Assembly: GCA_038501625.1 (NCBI GenBank)
Contig: JAZAYU010000079.1
Span: forward strand, 1,178,001 to 1,242,000
DNA: 64,000 bases
DNA from: Corbicula japonica
Lineage: Eukaryota > Mollusca > Bivalvia > Venerida > Cyrenidae
Direction of reading: 5' to 3'
Shown: in pieces, positions 1-11,800 of the stretch
Layout of the letters: every line of letters begins with the position of its first letter
Numbering within the stretch: position 1 is the stretch's first letter
The notes under the pieces: model-generated
Databases searched by the model: none
What the model was told of the DNA's origin: nothing
What the model saw: only the letters and a program-made list of their open reading frames with translations
Program-made: the position numbers and the translations under genes

Positions 1-1333
1 GGCTTATAAATATTTTGACCAAACCACAAAATATTAACTTCTAAGAAGTCTTTAATTGTATTCTTCCAGGATTGAACAGGCCCATGATAATGCGCCCGAC
101 AATTAAATAACATTTCTGCAGTATAACTACGCTTGAAAAATAAAACAACTCACAACGAGTATGAATAATACGGTAGTTGCAAGTAGCGTGGTCCGTTCTC
201 TGATTTGTCAAGCTGATCAGCTAGGGGGACTTCCTTGTTATGGACCGGCTTGCTGATTTGTTAACGTATGGTGTACCACATCCTGGTTAGATAGCTGGAT
301 CACCACATCCTTCATCGTGCACGATCTCGACTTAGTTATATAAACATTATTAAAACTCTCTTGTAGTTTGAATGAGAAAAGTCATGTTCGTATGTTTTTA
401 TTCAAACATTCACATTTTTCGTTACAATTGTATCGCAGTGGGTTTGAGGCTAATTTGGACCCATTCCCAATGCCAAAACACTTACTTACTTTCCCAAAAT
501 TTTCATTGTATTTCAAAAATTATGTTTTAAGGAAAAGTATAATCATGATAAAAATGAAAATTAAGAAACCTGACCTATAGATTTCGGTGGAATAGCCTGT
601 AATGTCATGTAATGTCAGCTGAGGTCATATTGCATCGGATCATTTCATGAAACTGCATAAAATGAACAGTGTAATGTCTGTGCACTACTTTTATAGACAC
701 TACCCATATTAGCTGCTAAGTAGCTTTTGACGCCCCCCCCCCCCCCCCCCAAAAAAAAAAAAACACACAAAAAAAGTCAAAAACTTATTCAGAATTGCTT
801 ATTTTTTGCATGTAGAATGATAACCAAACGGCATATTTTTGCAGAAGTGAAATAACCCCCAAAGTTGCCAACGTCTATTTCATGAAGCTTAAATAGAAAC
901 GGTAGATACTGAAGTGAATAGATAGCTTAAAGTCTGCGTTACAAAACAAACGGTAAAGTTTCAGCAACTCGATCCTTTGAACAAGTCAAATTGTTAATAG
1001 GTCGATTTATTGGCAAACTGAATGTCTGGGCACCAAGGTATACATATGAATACAAAAGTTTTAAACGTAAGACCATTGATTTAATTTTTTAAATTTTGTT
1101 CCGACTGATTTTGTTTTGAAGTTTGACGTCAGTCGCAGTAAACGATTGTCTGGGCCAATATCATTAATTATGGACCGCCAGCGCTGTCTTCATGTTATTG
1201 GTGTGCGCAGTACGCCAGAAATATATCGTGTGTTGAAGTCCTCTAATCATTGTTAAAGTACTCTAAATATGTGTCGTATGTGGAAATCTTTTATTTTGTT
1301 TCTCTTTAAGTTCTATGGTATTGTGAAATTGCT
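1..1333. other. Non-coding, presumed upstream intron of the kinase gene
   Basis: No coding exon or glycine-rich loop was found. The only clear feature is a homopolymer block at about 731-764, roughly 20 C followed by 13 A. The rest is AT-rich and unremarkable. Confidence 0.6.
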
Positions 1334-1482
1334 GGGCCCAAGATAATAAAACTGAGATTGGAGACCAGTCTCAAATCTCAAGCATCTGATTGGCTGAAAT
1401 GACGACTTCGTCGCCATTTCAGCCAATCAGATGCTTGTGATTTGAGACTGATCTCCTGATTTAGTTTTATGATCTTGGGCCC
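1334..1482. mobile_element. Foldback MITE copy 1
   Basis: A near-perfect inverted repeat spanning the whole unit. It starts GGGCCCAAGATAATAAAACT and its right half is the reverse complement, ending GATCTTGGGCCC. Arms contain CAAGCATCTGATTGGCTG. No coding capacity. It ends 15 bp before a kinase exon, so it replaces most of the region where a branch site would lie. Confidence 0.85.
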
Positions 1483-1497
1483 TGGTTGTGATTTCAG

Positions 1498-1638
1498 AGT
1501 TCGGGCGATGTGAGTGCTGTGAAGGTGTTCCATGACCGTGCCTCCCGGCACATGTTTCCTACCCGGCAACGTGAAATCGAGACATTGAGAACCCTACAAC
1601 ATGACAACATTGTTAAGCTTATAGCCTTGGAAACCGAG
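1498..1638 (+). CDS. TBK1: TBK1-like exon: kinase N-lobe (VAIK lysine)
   Basis: Phase 0 to phase 0, after acceptor TGATTTCAG and before a GTACTC donor. It encodes [13 protein letters not shown] followed by a helix-C segment ending KLIALETE. The lysine in AVKV is the ATP-anchoring residue and the glutamate in REIETL is its helix-C partner. The exon begins just after the expected glycine-rich loop. Confidence 0.92.
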
Positions 1639-4600
1639 GTACTCTATATTTAATGGTGTATGCTGAGTTTATATTTACAACGATAAACTATGAATTTCGT
1701 GTTAAGAATTAACTCTCGCACGCTGCTTTATTGCAAAATATACCCGATTTGTTACACATGATGTTTGACACCTAGTTAATGGGCCAGTCACAAATCAGTT
1801 GCGATGCGTCGGCGATGGGTAAAACCCGGGAAATTTGAACAAAATCTTGAGACAGATCTCACGATTTTGCACCCGTCGGAGGCGCTCTCCGGACGCCTGC
1901 GGCTTGTCGAAGATTTTTTAGGCATCGCCACACCCGTCGCGGTCCCCAACTTTGAACTTAAAATTTTAAGATTGCTCGCAAGATTTTTCCCCCATTTTGG
2001 GCATCCCAGGCACAATCTCCGATGACCTACGATGCCCTCCGATTAATCGGAGGCGTCCTCCGAATAATCTGAGACTAGTCGCAAGATTCTGTGTGGGATT
2101 TGAAATTCAGGTTGAGATTCAATGTCTGCGAGTAGTCTCCGGCGCCCTCCGACTGAATAGGAGGCGCCCTGCGACGATTCGTACGCTTTCTGTGATCGTC
2201 TCCGACGAATCGTACGGTGGAATCGTAGTAAATCGCCGTGTATATAAGGGCGCCTCCGACCGGATCGCTTAAAGTTTGAGACGCTCTTGCTGCAGGAGGC
2301 TGTGACAGAAGATTTTGAAGATGCCAAGGGGAGGACCAATGGGAGGAGGCAGGGGAGGAGGCAGAGGAGGAGGAAAGGGGAAAGCAGGAGGCAGGGGGAA
2401 GGCCAAAAACAGGCAGCCAGAGACCCCAGAAGAGGAGCAGGCTCCCCCATCTGAGGCTCTATTCTGAGGAAGCCCCTGAAACATACAACAGAGACAAATA
2501 TTAAAGTAAAATGTCTAATATGTTGTACTAAAACATTAATAAAACATTAATAAAGTCAAACATTTCATACCACCTGACATCATATAACATTGCATGAAAA
2601 GTAAATCAAATTACCTGAAGTCCCCTCTTGCCTCCCTCTCCAGCTCGGCCATCAGCCTCTCGTACTGGCCGTACAGTGGCCTTCTCAGCAGCCAGGGACG
2701 CAGTCACATCTGTCTTGGTCTCCTGCGCCTTCTCTCAGCACGGATCCTCTCCTCCTCAGCCAGAAGGGCCAGCATCACTGCCTCCTCCCTTCTCCTCAGA
2801 CCCATCAGCCTGGCCCTCAACTCTGCAACACGGCCCACACGGAGCCTCTGGGGCGGAATCAGCGCCAGCTTCTCTGCAGAGTTGAAGTGACTGCTCTATG
2901 TACAACCAGATGAGGGATACCACGCTACAGTGTACAGGGAGAAATACAGATGACCGAGGTCAGAAAACCCTCCTTTTCCCCCACATATACCCGGGGGAAA
3001 GATTAAAAGAAAAGACGCTCGCAGATATCGTCTCCGATCGCCTCCGATGCAATCGGAGGCGCTCGGAGGCTAATCCCACGATTTTTCGACAAAACCGGGT
3101 CAAAATCCTTGAAAAAATCTCAGACAATGTGACTGCTCCACTTTTATTAGGATTATTGCTAGGATTGTTCAAGGATTCTTTATTTTCTACGACGACCTCG
3201 GCCAAAACTAATCCCCGACAGATCGCCGACATTGTGACTGGGCCATAACACATAATGCTGCAACAGTGTTTGTAAACACATGCGTATGTTTAAAGTAAGG
3301 AAAGTATAATGCACATGGATCAGTTTGTCCCTCCGCCCGTCACTCAGTTACGAAGTCTTAACAATTGATAAAATTTTGCCATTTCTTTAAATTATCATTC
3401 TAAAGTGTCTATTTATGACAATAGCCGAACTCTTTGGGACAATGTTGCATTTGACGCAGTTAAGCCCATTTTCTACTGAAAAGGTCCTATATGAATGCAC
3501 TGTATGCTCAACATTTTATCGGTCTTTCTATATACTTATGACAAAAGGATCGAGTCTAAGCAAAATTCGAATCTCAATGTCATGTTGCAGAGTGATGCAC
3601 ATTTAAAACATTGATTTTTGTTAATGTTTGACACAATTCTTGTATTTCTTGTAAAAACGAAAACATTATTTGTCACAGATGGTTGCCGCTCCTGTCGTCT
3701 GTCTCTGGTTAAACAAAATTTTCCAATTAAGCTTTTATCGTTGCCTACTTCTATGATGGCATGATATAAAACATATGTGACACATATAAGTAGTAAAATG
3801 AATGTCCAGTTATCACTGCCTAGTTTCTAACTTTGTTAGGTAGTCACTGGGAACGAGGTTCTGGTAATGGAATATTGTTCCGGAAGTTCACTGTACGCCA
3901 TGTTGGATCAGCCGCAGTACGCCTTCGGGTTTCCCGAGGACGAGTTTTTACTGTTTCTACGACATATAGGTACGTATTTGCAATGCTTATTTGTTTTTTT
4001 TCCAAGACATGCTGGGCGCTATTGACTCTTTGTTCGGGAAAATATTTTATACTTTCTAGGTCCTGAAGTATGGAACACTTTGCTTACATATATGTAAAAT
4101 TTATACATTGTACCGCCTCTTATTCCAATATCGTTATTAGAATTATGCTTGTTGTGGTTTCTCTATCTGTATTCTAGTGTTAATGATACATTTTGTTTCT
4201 TAAATTGATCAAACCATAATTGTATTTAACGCCACAAGATTTAAAAATAAGGCAAATTAATTTTGGTCTGACGGTCTGAGTCAAAATGTTTGTGGCGCGA
4301 ACTACTTGCACAGTATTATCTAGAGTTGGAAGGACGCTGGTTCACGTAGTCACTAGATATTTGTGAGTTGATGGTATAACTTAAAAATACTAGTATTTAA
4401 AAGAAGAAGCCTTGAAATGCATTATTGCATCTAGAAAACATGTACCTGAACAAGTTTTCCTCTCACTGTGATTTTATGTGGCTGTTAATTACTCCTGTGG
4501 TAGTTGTTTTGGAATGCTCAAACAGATCATCAGGGCTTGAGATAATAAAACTGAAAATTGAAACCAGTCACAAATCTCAAGCATGTAATTGGCTGAAATG

Positions 4601-5793
4601 TCGACCTGTCGCCATTTAAGCCAATCAGATGCTTGAGATTTTAGACTGGTTTCCATTGTCAGTTTTATAATCTTGGGACGAGATTATATCGAGTGCTTGG
4701 CGCAATTCTGGTCTTACTCAAAGAGAATTACAAAGGTAGTAAAGTTTTTGCACCAAATATCCAATATATGTTTTTGATGTATGTATGATTGTTTTTCAGC
4801 TGATGGCATGAAGTATTTACGCTCACAAGGGTACATTCACCGAGATATCAAACCTGGAAATATAATGAGGTTTATAGCTGAAGACGGCAGGTATGGTATA
4901 CCAACGTTCTTGCTAACCATTGTCATAATCGTCTTCAGATGGAAGACCTGGCCCCGTGTTGACAGAAACTGTCTGACTGGTGTTTACATCATCAGCTGAT
5001 TTTGACTTTCTAGACATGAAAGTCAATAGAATTTGAGAATATGAACAAGCGGACATGACGTCGCCTTATCTATAACTGTCTTTGTAAATTTCAATGCCAA
5101 AGATAAATACTGTACTGAATGCAACTTATGTCTTCTTGATTACTATATAAAATTGTCATAATCTAAGTAAAATAATAGTTGATGATGTCTAAACATGTGG
5201 TCACAAAAGTGAAAATAAAAGTTATGACGTCTGTCCTTTTACAAGACGATATTTGCAAAGCAATATGAAGGTCGATTGCAATATGAAACTGAAATTGTGC
5301 ATTGCTAGATAGTTTCGTTTTCAAAAACGACTATAATAGGAACAAGTTGAATGTTTTGTGGAGTCGTTCTATTTCGATATCACAAACTAAATAATACTTG
5401 GCATAGTTCGTCAGTTTATTTTGTCCCAGATATCGTCTGCAGTGACGTAGAACCTCTTTATGCCAACCCGATTCCAAAATGCAATCGAGCAGGGTCGTTA
5501 CTCCAACTTAATAAAATAGTTACTATCCCAGTGTTTAATTCAATGCAATTCTTCCTGGCGTCGATACGGTTGTGGTCCTGGTTGGTCCCGGTGTTCAATC
5601 CGGGACGAACCGGGGCTGTAAACCGGGACAGTGTGAACTAGGCTAAACTATGTAGGCTAACTATGACTATATACTAAATTTGCCAAAATATATGAGACGC
5701 CACAACCAGCAATTGTCTAAAAGTAATTTTAGGAGATAATTTGTTAATTTTTGTCACGATCTTACACGACAATAAATGATATTATTATATGAT

Positions 5794-5828
<35 letters not shown>

Positions 5829-8800
5829 TCAACAGATCCGTTTACAAAATATGTGATTTTGGAGCTGCGCGTGAACTTCAAGATGACGAAACGTTCATGT
5901 CCATTTACGGGACGGAGGAGTACTTGGTATGCAAATACACACATCCATTGTTCATCTGCGTAGACGTTCAATTTTTCGTCCATGATCTGTACCGACGATA
6001 TAAAACCATCCAGTAAAGCATCGCGTCTCTGCATTGCTTTTAAAAATAGAATCACGCGCTGTGGTTGTCGTTGTAAGCTCTGCCCGCAATCGTTAACCTG
6101 CAGTCGGCAAGCTTTGTTGTCCTCGTTTATATAAACCCTGTCATCAAGCCAAGCGATTATGCGATTTATAAGACCATATTTGGGTATAAATATTAAGAAA
6201 TATTAAGGTATATATGGGTATTGGGTACAGATTGGGTGCAAGTACATCATTCACCACCTCGTCTGTGGTAGCAATAGCCGTGTTAAACATGGCCAGAGTA
6301 TTTATACGACAATGGCAGCATTATACAGTGGGTATCTCGAGGAATTAACATAATATATCCGGTAAATAAGCACTATTGCTGTGTACCCATGAATACTAAA
6401 ATAAAAGCATAGCAAGCATTGTCCTCTTGTTATGAGCGCAATACATTTTTCAAACACTGACAGTTTGATTTCTTTGAGCCAAGTTTGACAACTCGTATTA
6501 TTTCGTTGCATGCATTTACTCAATTGGTTAATACTTGCAAGAAGGTAAATACTAGCATTGACCAGAGTGCAAAAAGCGGTGTTTTCCTTTTATCAGCAGA
6601 TTATCGAATTCAAAAAATCGGAGCAAATTTTCCAATATGCGTAATAAACAACGCAACCAAGGCCCACAAGTATATTAGAGTGCTGCAAAACAGTATCGCC
6701 GTTGTTGGCAAGCTGGTCTAGCAAATTACACATGTATTTCGATGTTTGTCTAGCTTATTAAGATTTTATTTATTAACAATGACAGTGTTTGAAGAACAAT
6801 GTTATGCTTGCAATGGTTATTACGGTTAGACGTTGTTGGCCATGAAAATCCTGAGTACTTCCTTAAGGTTCTCCATTTCTCCTATAAAGGCAATAAGAAT
6901 AAGAGTGCTGCATGTATTGTTCCAGTCGTTCACAGAAACCATAGTAAGCATTGAAACCAGTATTTCATGAATCTTGACTACTACGAACAGTTTCCCAATT
7001 GCTTGCAAAACGACCCCACGAAAAGGGGAGTACTGCAAACTGCTTTCTAGTTGTTTACAAAATTCAAAATATTCATTGCAACCACGACCAATTATAGACA
7101 AATATTGTCCCAGTTATTAAATCTTATTAATCATTGTAAAAATGTAAGTCGGTATTAATCAGCTATAAGTTTCGGAAGTCTCGTAATGTGCTCAGTGAGC
7201 ATAGCAAGCAAAGACCCAATGCTTGTGGATTGTGAGCGCTCTATGTGGGACTTGTTTAGCAAGTATGGTTTACGAAGCATTTATAGAAACCTTTAATTAA
7301 TCTAATGGTGTATCACGTATTACAAAATAACTGAAACATCGCCTCGATGCTTCCCAACGCAAGAACACTTAATATTTTGTAAGTTTTCCATGTGTAAATT
7401 AAGTCTACTGGTTTTCAATGCTTGTCTACAATGTTAATGAAATAAACTTAAATAGATAAAAAAAATATCGGGCACGAGACATATTCTGAAATGGATTTTT
7501 TCCAATACTTTTAATACTAAATTCGTTTAATGAAATACTACGAGTATTTGAATAAAATTGACCCATTTAAAAGATAAACTGTTTCCTCAATGTATTATTT
7601 ACAATTCTCGGGTGATTTTGAACAGGTAATAGTTACCCTGTTTTGCACAAGTGCCAAATTTTAGAAAATTTCAAGATAAACACACGTAAACCCCGTAGTT
7701 AACTTCCTGGTCGAAAATCGGTGCTTTATATAATTAGATATATCAGTTACAGTTAGTAAAGAAAAAATGTTCATATGTCTACGGGTTGAATACTGTGCTG
7801 AAATGTCTGTGTTTTCTTTAAGTATCCAAAAATGTACGAACAGGCCGTATTGAGACGCCCAGGTATACACGAGTTCGACGCGTCCGTAGACCTGTGGAGT
7901 CTCGGTGTTACGCTATACCACGTGGCCACTGGACAACTTCCGTTCCAGCCGTTCGGTGGACGAAGCAATGCAACAACAATGTGAGTGATATCCCAATTAT
8001 GCGAATCGTACTTGAATACTGCCGCATCATTTTATACATTTTTGTAAAATATATATGATACTCGTTTGTTAACCAGGTTTTCAACAAAAATCATGGTTAT
8101 AAGATTGGGGTATGGCCTGTAATTAGGTTGAAAACCTAAAAATGTAAACATCCTTAATTTTACTGCATTCTTAAAGTCCGTATAAGGTTACTACACGACT
8201 GGTCTTTATTACGGTGTACAAACTCTGTTTTCTAGTGTTCATATGGCCCCTGCTGTAACCCAAGATTGTAGAAATACTCTAGCATTGCAAACTTTCTTAT
8301 ATAGAACTGATATGGCGGACTACCCATGTATAAAACCGGCCTGTTTCTCTTTCGTATAGTCAGTGATTGATTTATTCAGTTTATATAAATACGTGTTATA
8401 TCTCAAAAATCATGTTTGTGTTCTCACATTGTAGGCATTTGATAACGTCACGGAAGCCGTCGGGTGCTATTTCCGGTATTCAGACCTCGGCAAACGGACA
8501 GATACAGTGGAGTCACACCCTTCCAGACACTTGCCAACTCTCAGAGTTAGTCATTACTTGTGCATTTGTTCAAAATATTGTGACTTTGCGTCCAAGGCCA
8601 TTAAAGAATGTATCACTGACCGATTTTTTTATATTGTGTATTCTCGTTCAATGCAGAAAGGTCATTAATTTGAAGTTTAGCCCTTCTGTATTGTTAAATT
8701 AGATGGCCTCGAATTCATTGTGAGCTGAAACTGAAACAAGCATTGTAAATAACTTAGCGGACAAAGTAATTGTTGGGCGTATGTTTTGCTGTCAAGTGTA

Positions 8801-11800
8801 GATTTAAATCGATGACATTTACGTTCTGTTCTGATGATGGAATACTGCTTCTAAGAAATCGGCTTATCGCTTCGTGACTTATGCTTTCAGTTTCGAATAG
8901 TTACAAAAATGGGTTAGTCGTATGAATAGTAGATCTATGTACATTACCTTACCGGTATGGATGAGGATCGTGAACATCAAAATTTGTTATTTAGCTGTGT
9001 AATAAGTTTAACATCTTTTGCTCGATCCAGCATCAACTTTAGTGGTTCTTAATACAAAAAAGCCGAACAATAGCTTATTGAAAATGCAACTCCAACCTGA
9101 ACATTAACTATAAAACAATTTCATATTATATGGTAAACATTGATCGCTAATCCACTATAAGCTTCATGTTTTGTGACTGTCATCCTGTTTTATACATGCA
9201 GGTACCTTCAGAAAGTGCTGGTGAGCATGTTAGCTGGCCTGATAGAGATAGACCCGCGCAAGATGTGGAACTTTGAACAGTTCTTTGGCACAGTTCATAA
9301 TCTTGACAATAAATTAACACTTAAGATATTTTCGTGTTGCACGGCTCAGGATATATTGCTCTATGTTGACAGATCGGACACGTAAGCTATCTTCCTTCCT
9401 TCAACTATGTAGTGTTTTTTTTTCAGCCAGGTTATTTTCATTTATTTTCCAGCGTCATCAGTGTTTCTCACTGAAAAGATGGTATCTGTTAAAAAAGCAT
9501 TACGCTACAAACAAACAAAAATGTTTCATACTAGTGGCACTTCTGCGATTGACCCTCCGATACATGTATCCTTCTTGGGAGATAGTGGGATACACTATTA
9601 AGCAAATAACAGTTCAAACCGCGTATTCCAAACCGCTGAACCGCCCGTTTGTTATAACTCGGCCACGCCGACACCACCGTTCGAGCGTTTAACATTATTT
9701 GTGCGTTTAGTATTGACTAAGTAGATAGGTAATACAATATGTAGCATAGCCTCGCAGCAAGCAAACAGGTTATAAATGTAGCAAAGCAACGCAACAAGCA
9801 AACAGGTAATGTAATTATTTTGTAGCCTAGCTACGCAGCAAGCAAATAGGTAATATAATTATTTTGTGGCGTAGCTACGCAGCAAGCAAATAGGTAATAT
9901 AATTATAATAAAGCATAGTCACTCAGCAAGCAAACTTGTAATATATGTATCAAAGCCACGTAAGAAGCAAACAGGTAATATATGTATCATAGCCACGCAG
10001 CAAGCTTACAGGTTACATATGTAGCATAGCCACGCAGCAAGCAAACAGGTAATACATGTATCAAAGCCACGTAACAAGCAAACAGGTAATATATGTATCA
10101 AAGCCACGTAACAAGCAAACAGGTAATATATGTATCACAGCCACGCCACAAGCAAACAGGTAATATATGTATCACAGCCACGCAACAAGCAAACAGGTAA
10201 TATATGTATCATAGCCACGTAACAAGCAAACAGGTAATATATGTATTACAGCCACGCAACAAGCAAACAGGTAATATATGTATCACAGCCACGCAACAAG
10301 CAAACAGGTAATATATGTATCACAGCCACGCAACAAGCAAACAGGATATATATGTATCACAGCCACGTGACAAGCAAACAGGTAATATAATTATTATGTA
10401 TCACAACCCCGCAGCAAGCTTACAGGTTACATATGTAGCATAGCCACGCAGCAAGCAGACAGGTAATATATGTATCAAAGCTACGTAACAAGCAGACAGG
10501 TAATATATGTATCACAGCCACGCAAAAAGCTTACAGGTTACATATGTATCAAAGCCACGCAGCAAGCAAACAGGTAATATATGTATCACAGCCACGTAAC
10601 AAGCAAACAGGTAATATATGTATCACAGCCCCGCAGCAAGCTTACAGGTTACATATGTAGCATAGCCACGCAGCAAGCAAACAGGTAATATATGTATCAA
10701 AGCCACGTAACAAGCAAACAGGTAATATATGTATCACAGCCACGCAACAAGCAAACAGGTAATATATGTATCATAGCCACGTAACAAGCAAACAGGTAAT
10801 ATACGTATGTATCACAGCCACGCAACAAGCAAACAGGTAATATATGTATCACAGCCACGTAACAAGCAAACAGGTAATATATGTATCATAGCCATGCGCA
10901 AGCAAACAGGTAATATATGTATCACAGCCACGCAACAAGCAAACAGGTAATATATGTATCATAGCCACGTAACAAGCAAACAGGTAATATACGTATGTAT
11001 CATAGCCACGCAACAAGCTTACAGGTTACATATGTATCAAAGCTGTGCAGCATGCAAACAGATAATATATGTATCACAGCCACGCAGCAAGCAAACAGGT
11101 AATATATGTATCATAGCCATGCGCAAGCAAACAGGTAATATATGTATCATAGCCACGTAACAAGCAAACAGGTAATATACGTATCATAGCCATGCGCAAG
11201 CAAACAGGTAATATATGTATCATAGCCATGCGCAAGCAAACAGGTAATACATGTATCATAGCCACGCAGCAAGCAAACAAGTAATATATGTATCATAGCC
11301 ATGCGCAAGCAAACAGGTAATATATGTATCATAGCCACGCAGCAAGCAAACAGGTAATATATGTATCATAGCCACGCAGCAAGCAAACAAGTAATATATG
11401 TATCATAGCCATGCGCAAGCAAACAGGTAATATATGTATCATAGCCACGCAGCAAGCAAACAAGTAATATATGTATCATAGCCCCGCAGCAAGCAAACAG
11501 GTTAAATATGTAGCGTAGTTAGTCAGCCTTCAAGTAAATAGTAGATATAGCACAGCAACACAGCAAGAAAACATTTTATATTTGTAGCATAGCTACGCAT
11601 CCAACTAAAGGGTTATAAATTTTGCAAAGAAGCAAACAGATGCTATATCTGATTAGATCAGCGACATTGAGTCGTATTATTAGAGAAAAGGATATGCACT
11701 AGGTTTCAAACTAAGATAAAATGTATTGAAAACGAGGAAAGCATGGAAGAAGAATAATAGGGAACTTGATAGAAAAATACATTATTTTGTCCTTTGAGAA

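Larger units (their letters stand above)
1780..3245. mobile_element. PIF/Harbinger-type DNA transposon relic
   Basis: Ends are inverted repeats: left TGGGCCAGTCACAA, right reverse-complement TGGCCCAGTCACAA (one mismatch). A TAA target duplication flanks both sides (1777-1779 and 3246-3248), the 3 bp TWA site typical of PIF/Harbinger. Subterminal regions (about 1860-2230 and 3010-3240) are GC-rich and full of CTCCGA/TCGGAGGCG motifs. The 1466 bp unit holds a transposase N-terminal remnant on the - strand and a small Gly/Arg-rich frame behind a TATA box on the + strand. The DDE catalytic part is missing. Confidence 0.8.

Noticed and set aside
2594..2890. Serine-rich + strand proteins at 2594-2890
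   Set aside because: Antisense shadows of the Harbinger transposase remnant, which has the recognisable motif.
5762..6055. Small frames with runs of tyrosine or isoleucine
   Set aside because: Products of the (TTA)n microsatellite, overlapping the kinase exon in the wrong frame.
11074..11338. Cysteine-rich repetitive small proteins on the - strand
   Set aside because: They are translations of the minisatellite unit and follow its period.
9724..11630. Regular direct repeats that could look like a CRISPR array
   Set aside because: Units run head-to-tail without distinct spacers, and the locus is an animal intron. It is a minisatellite.
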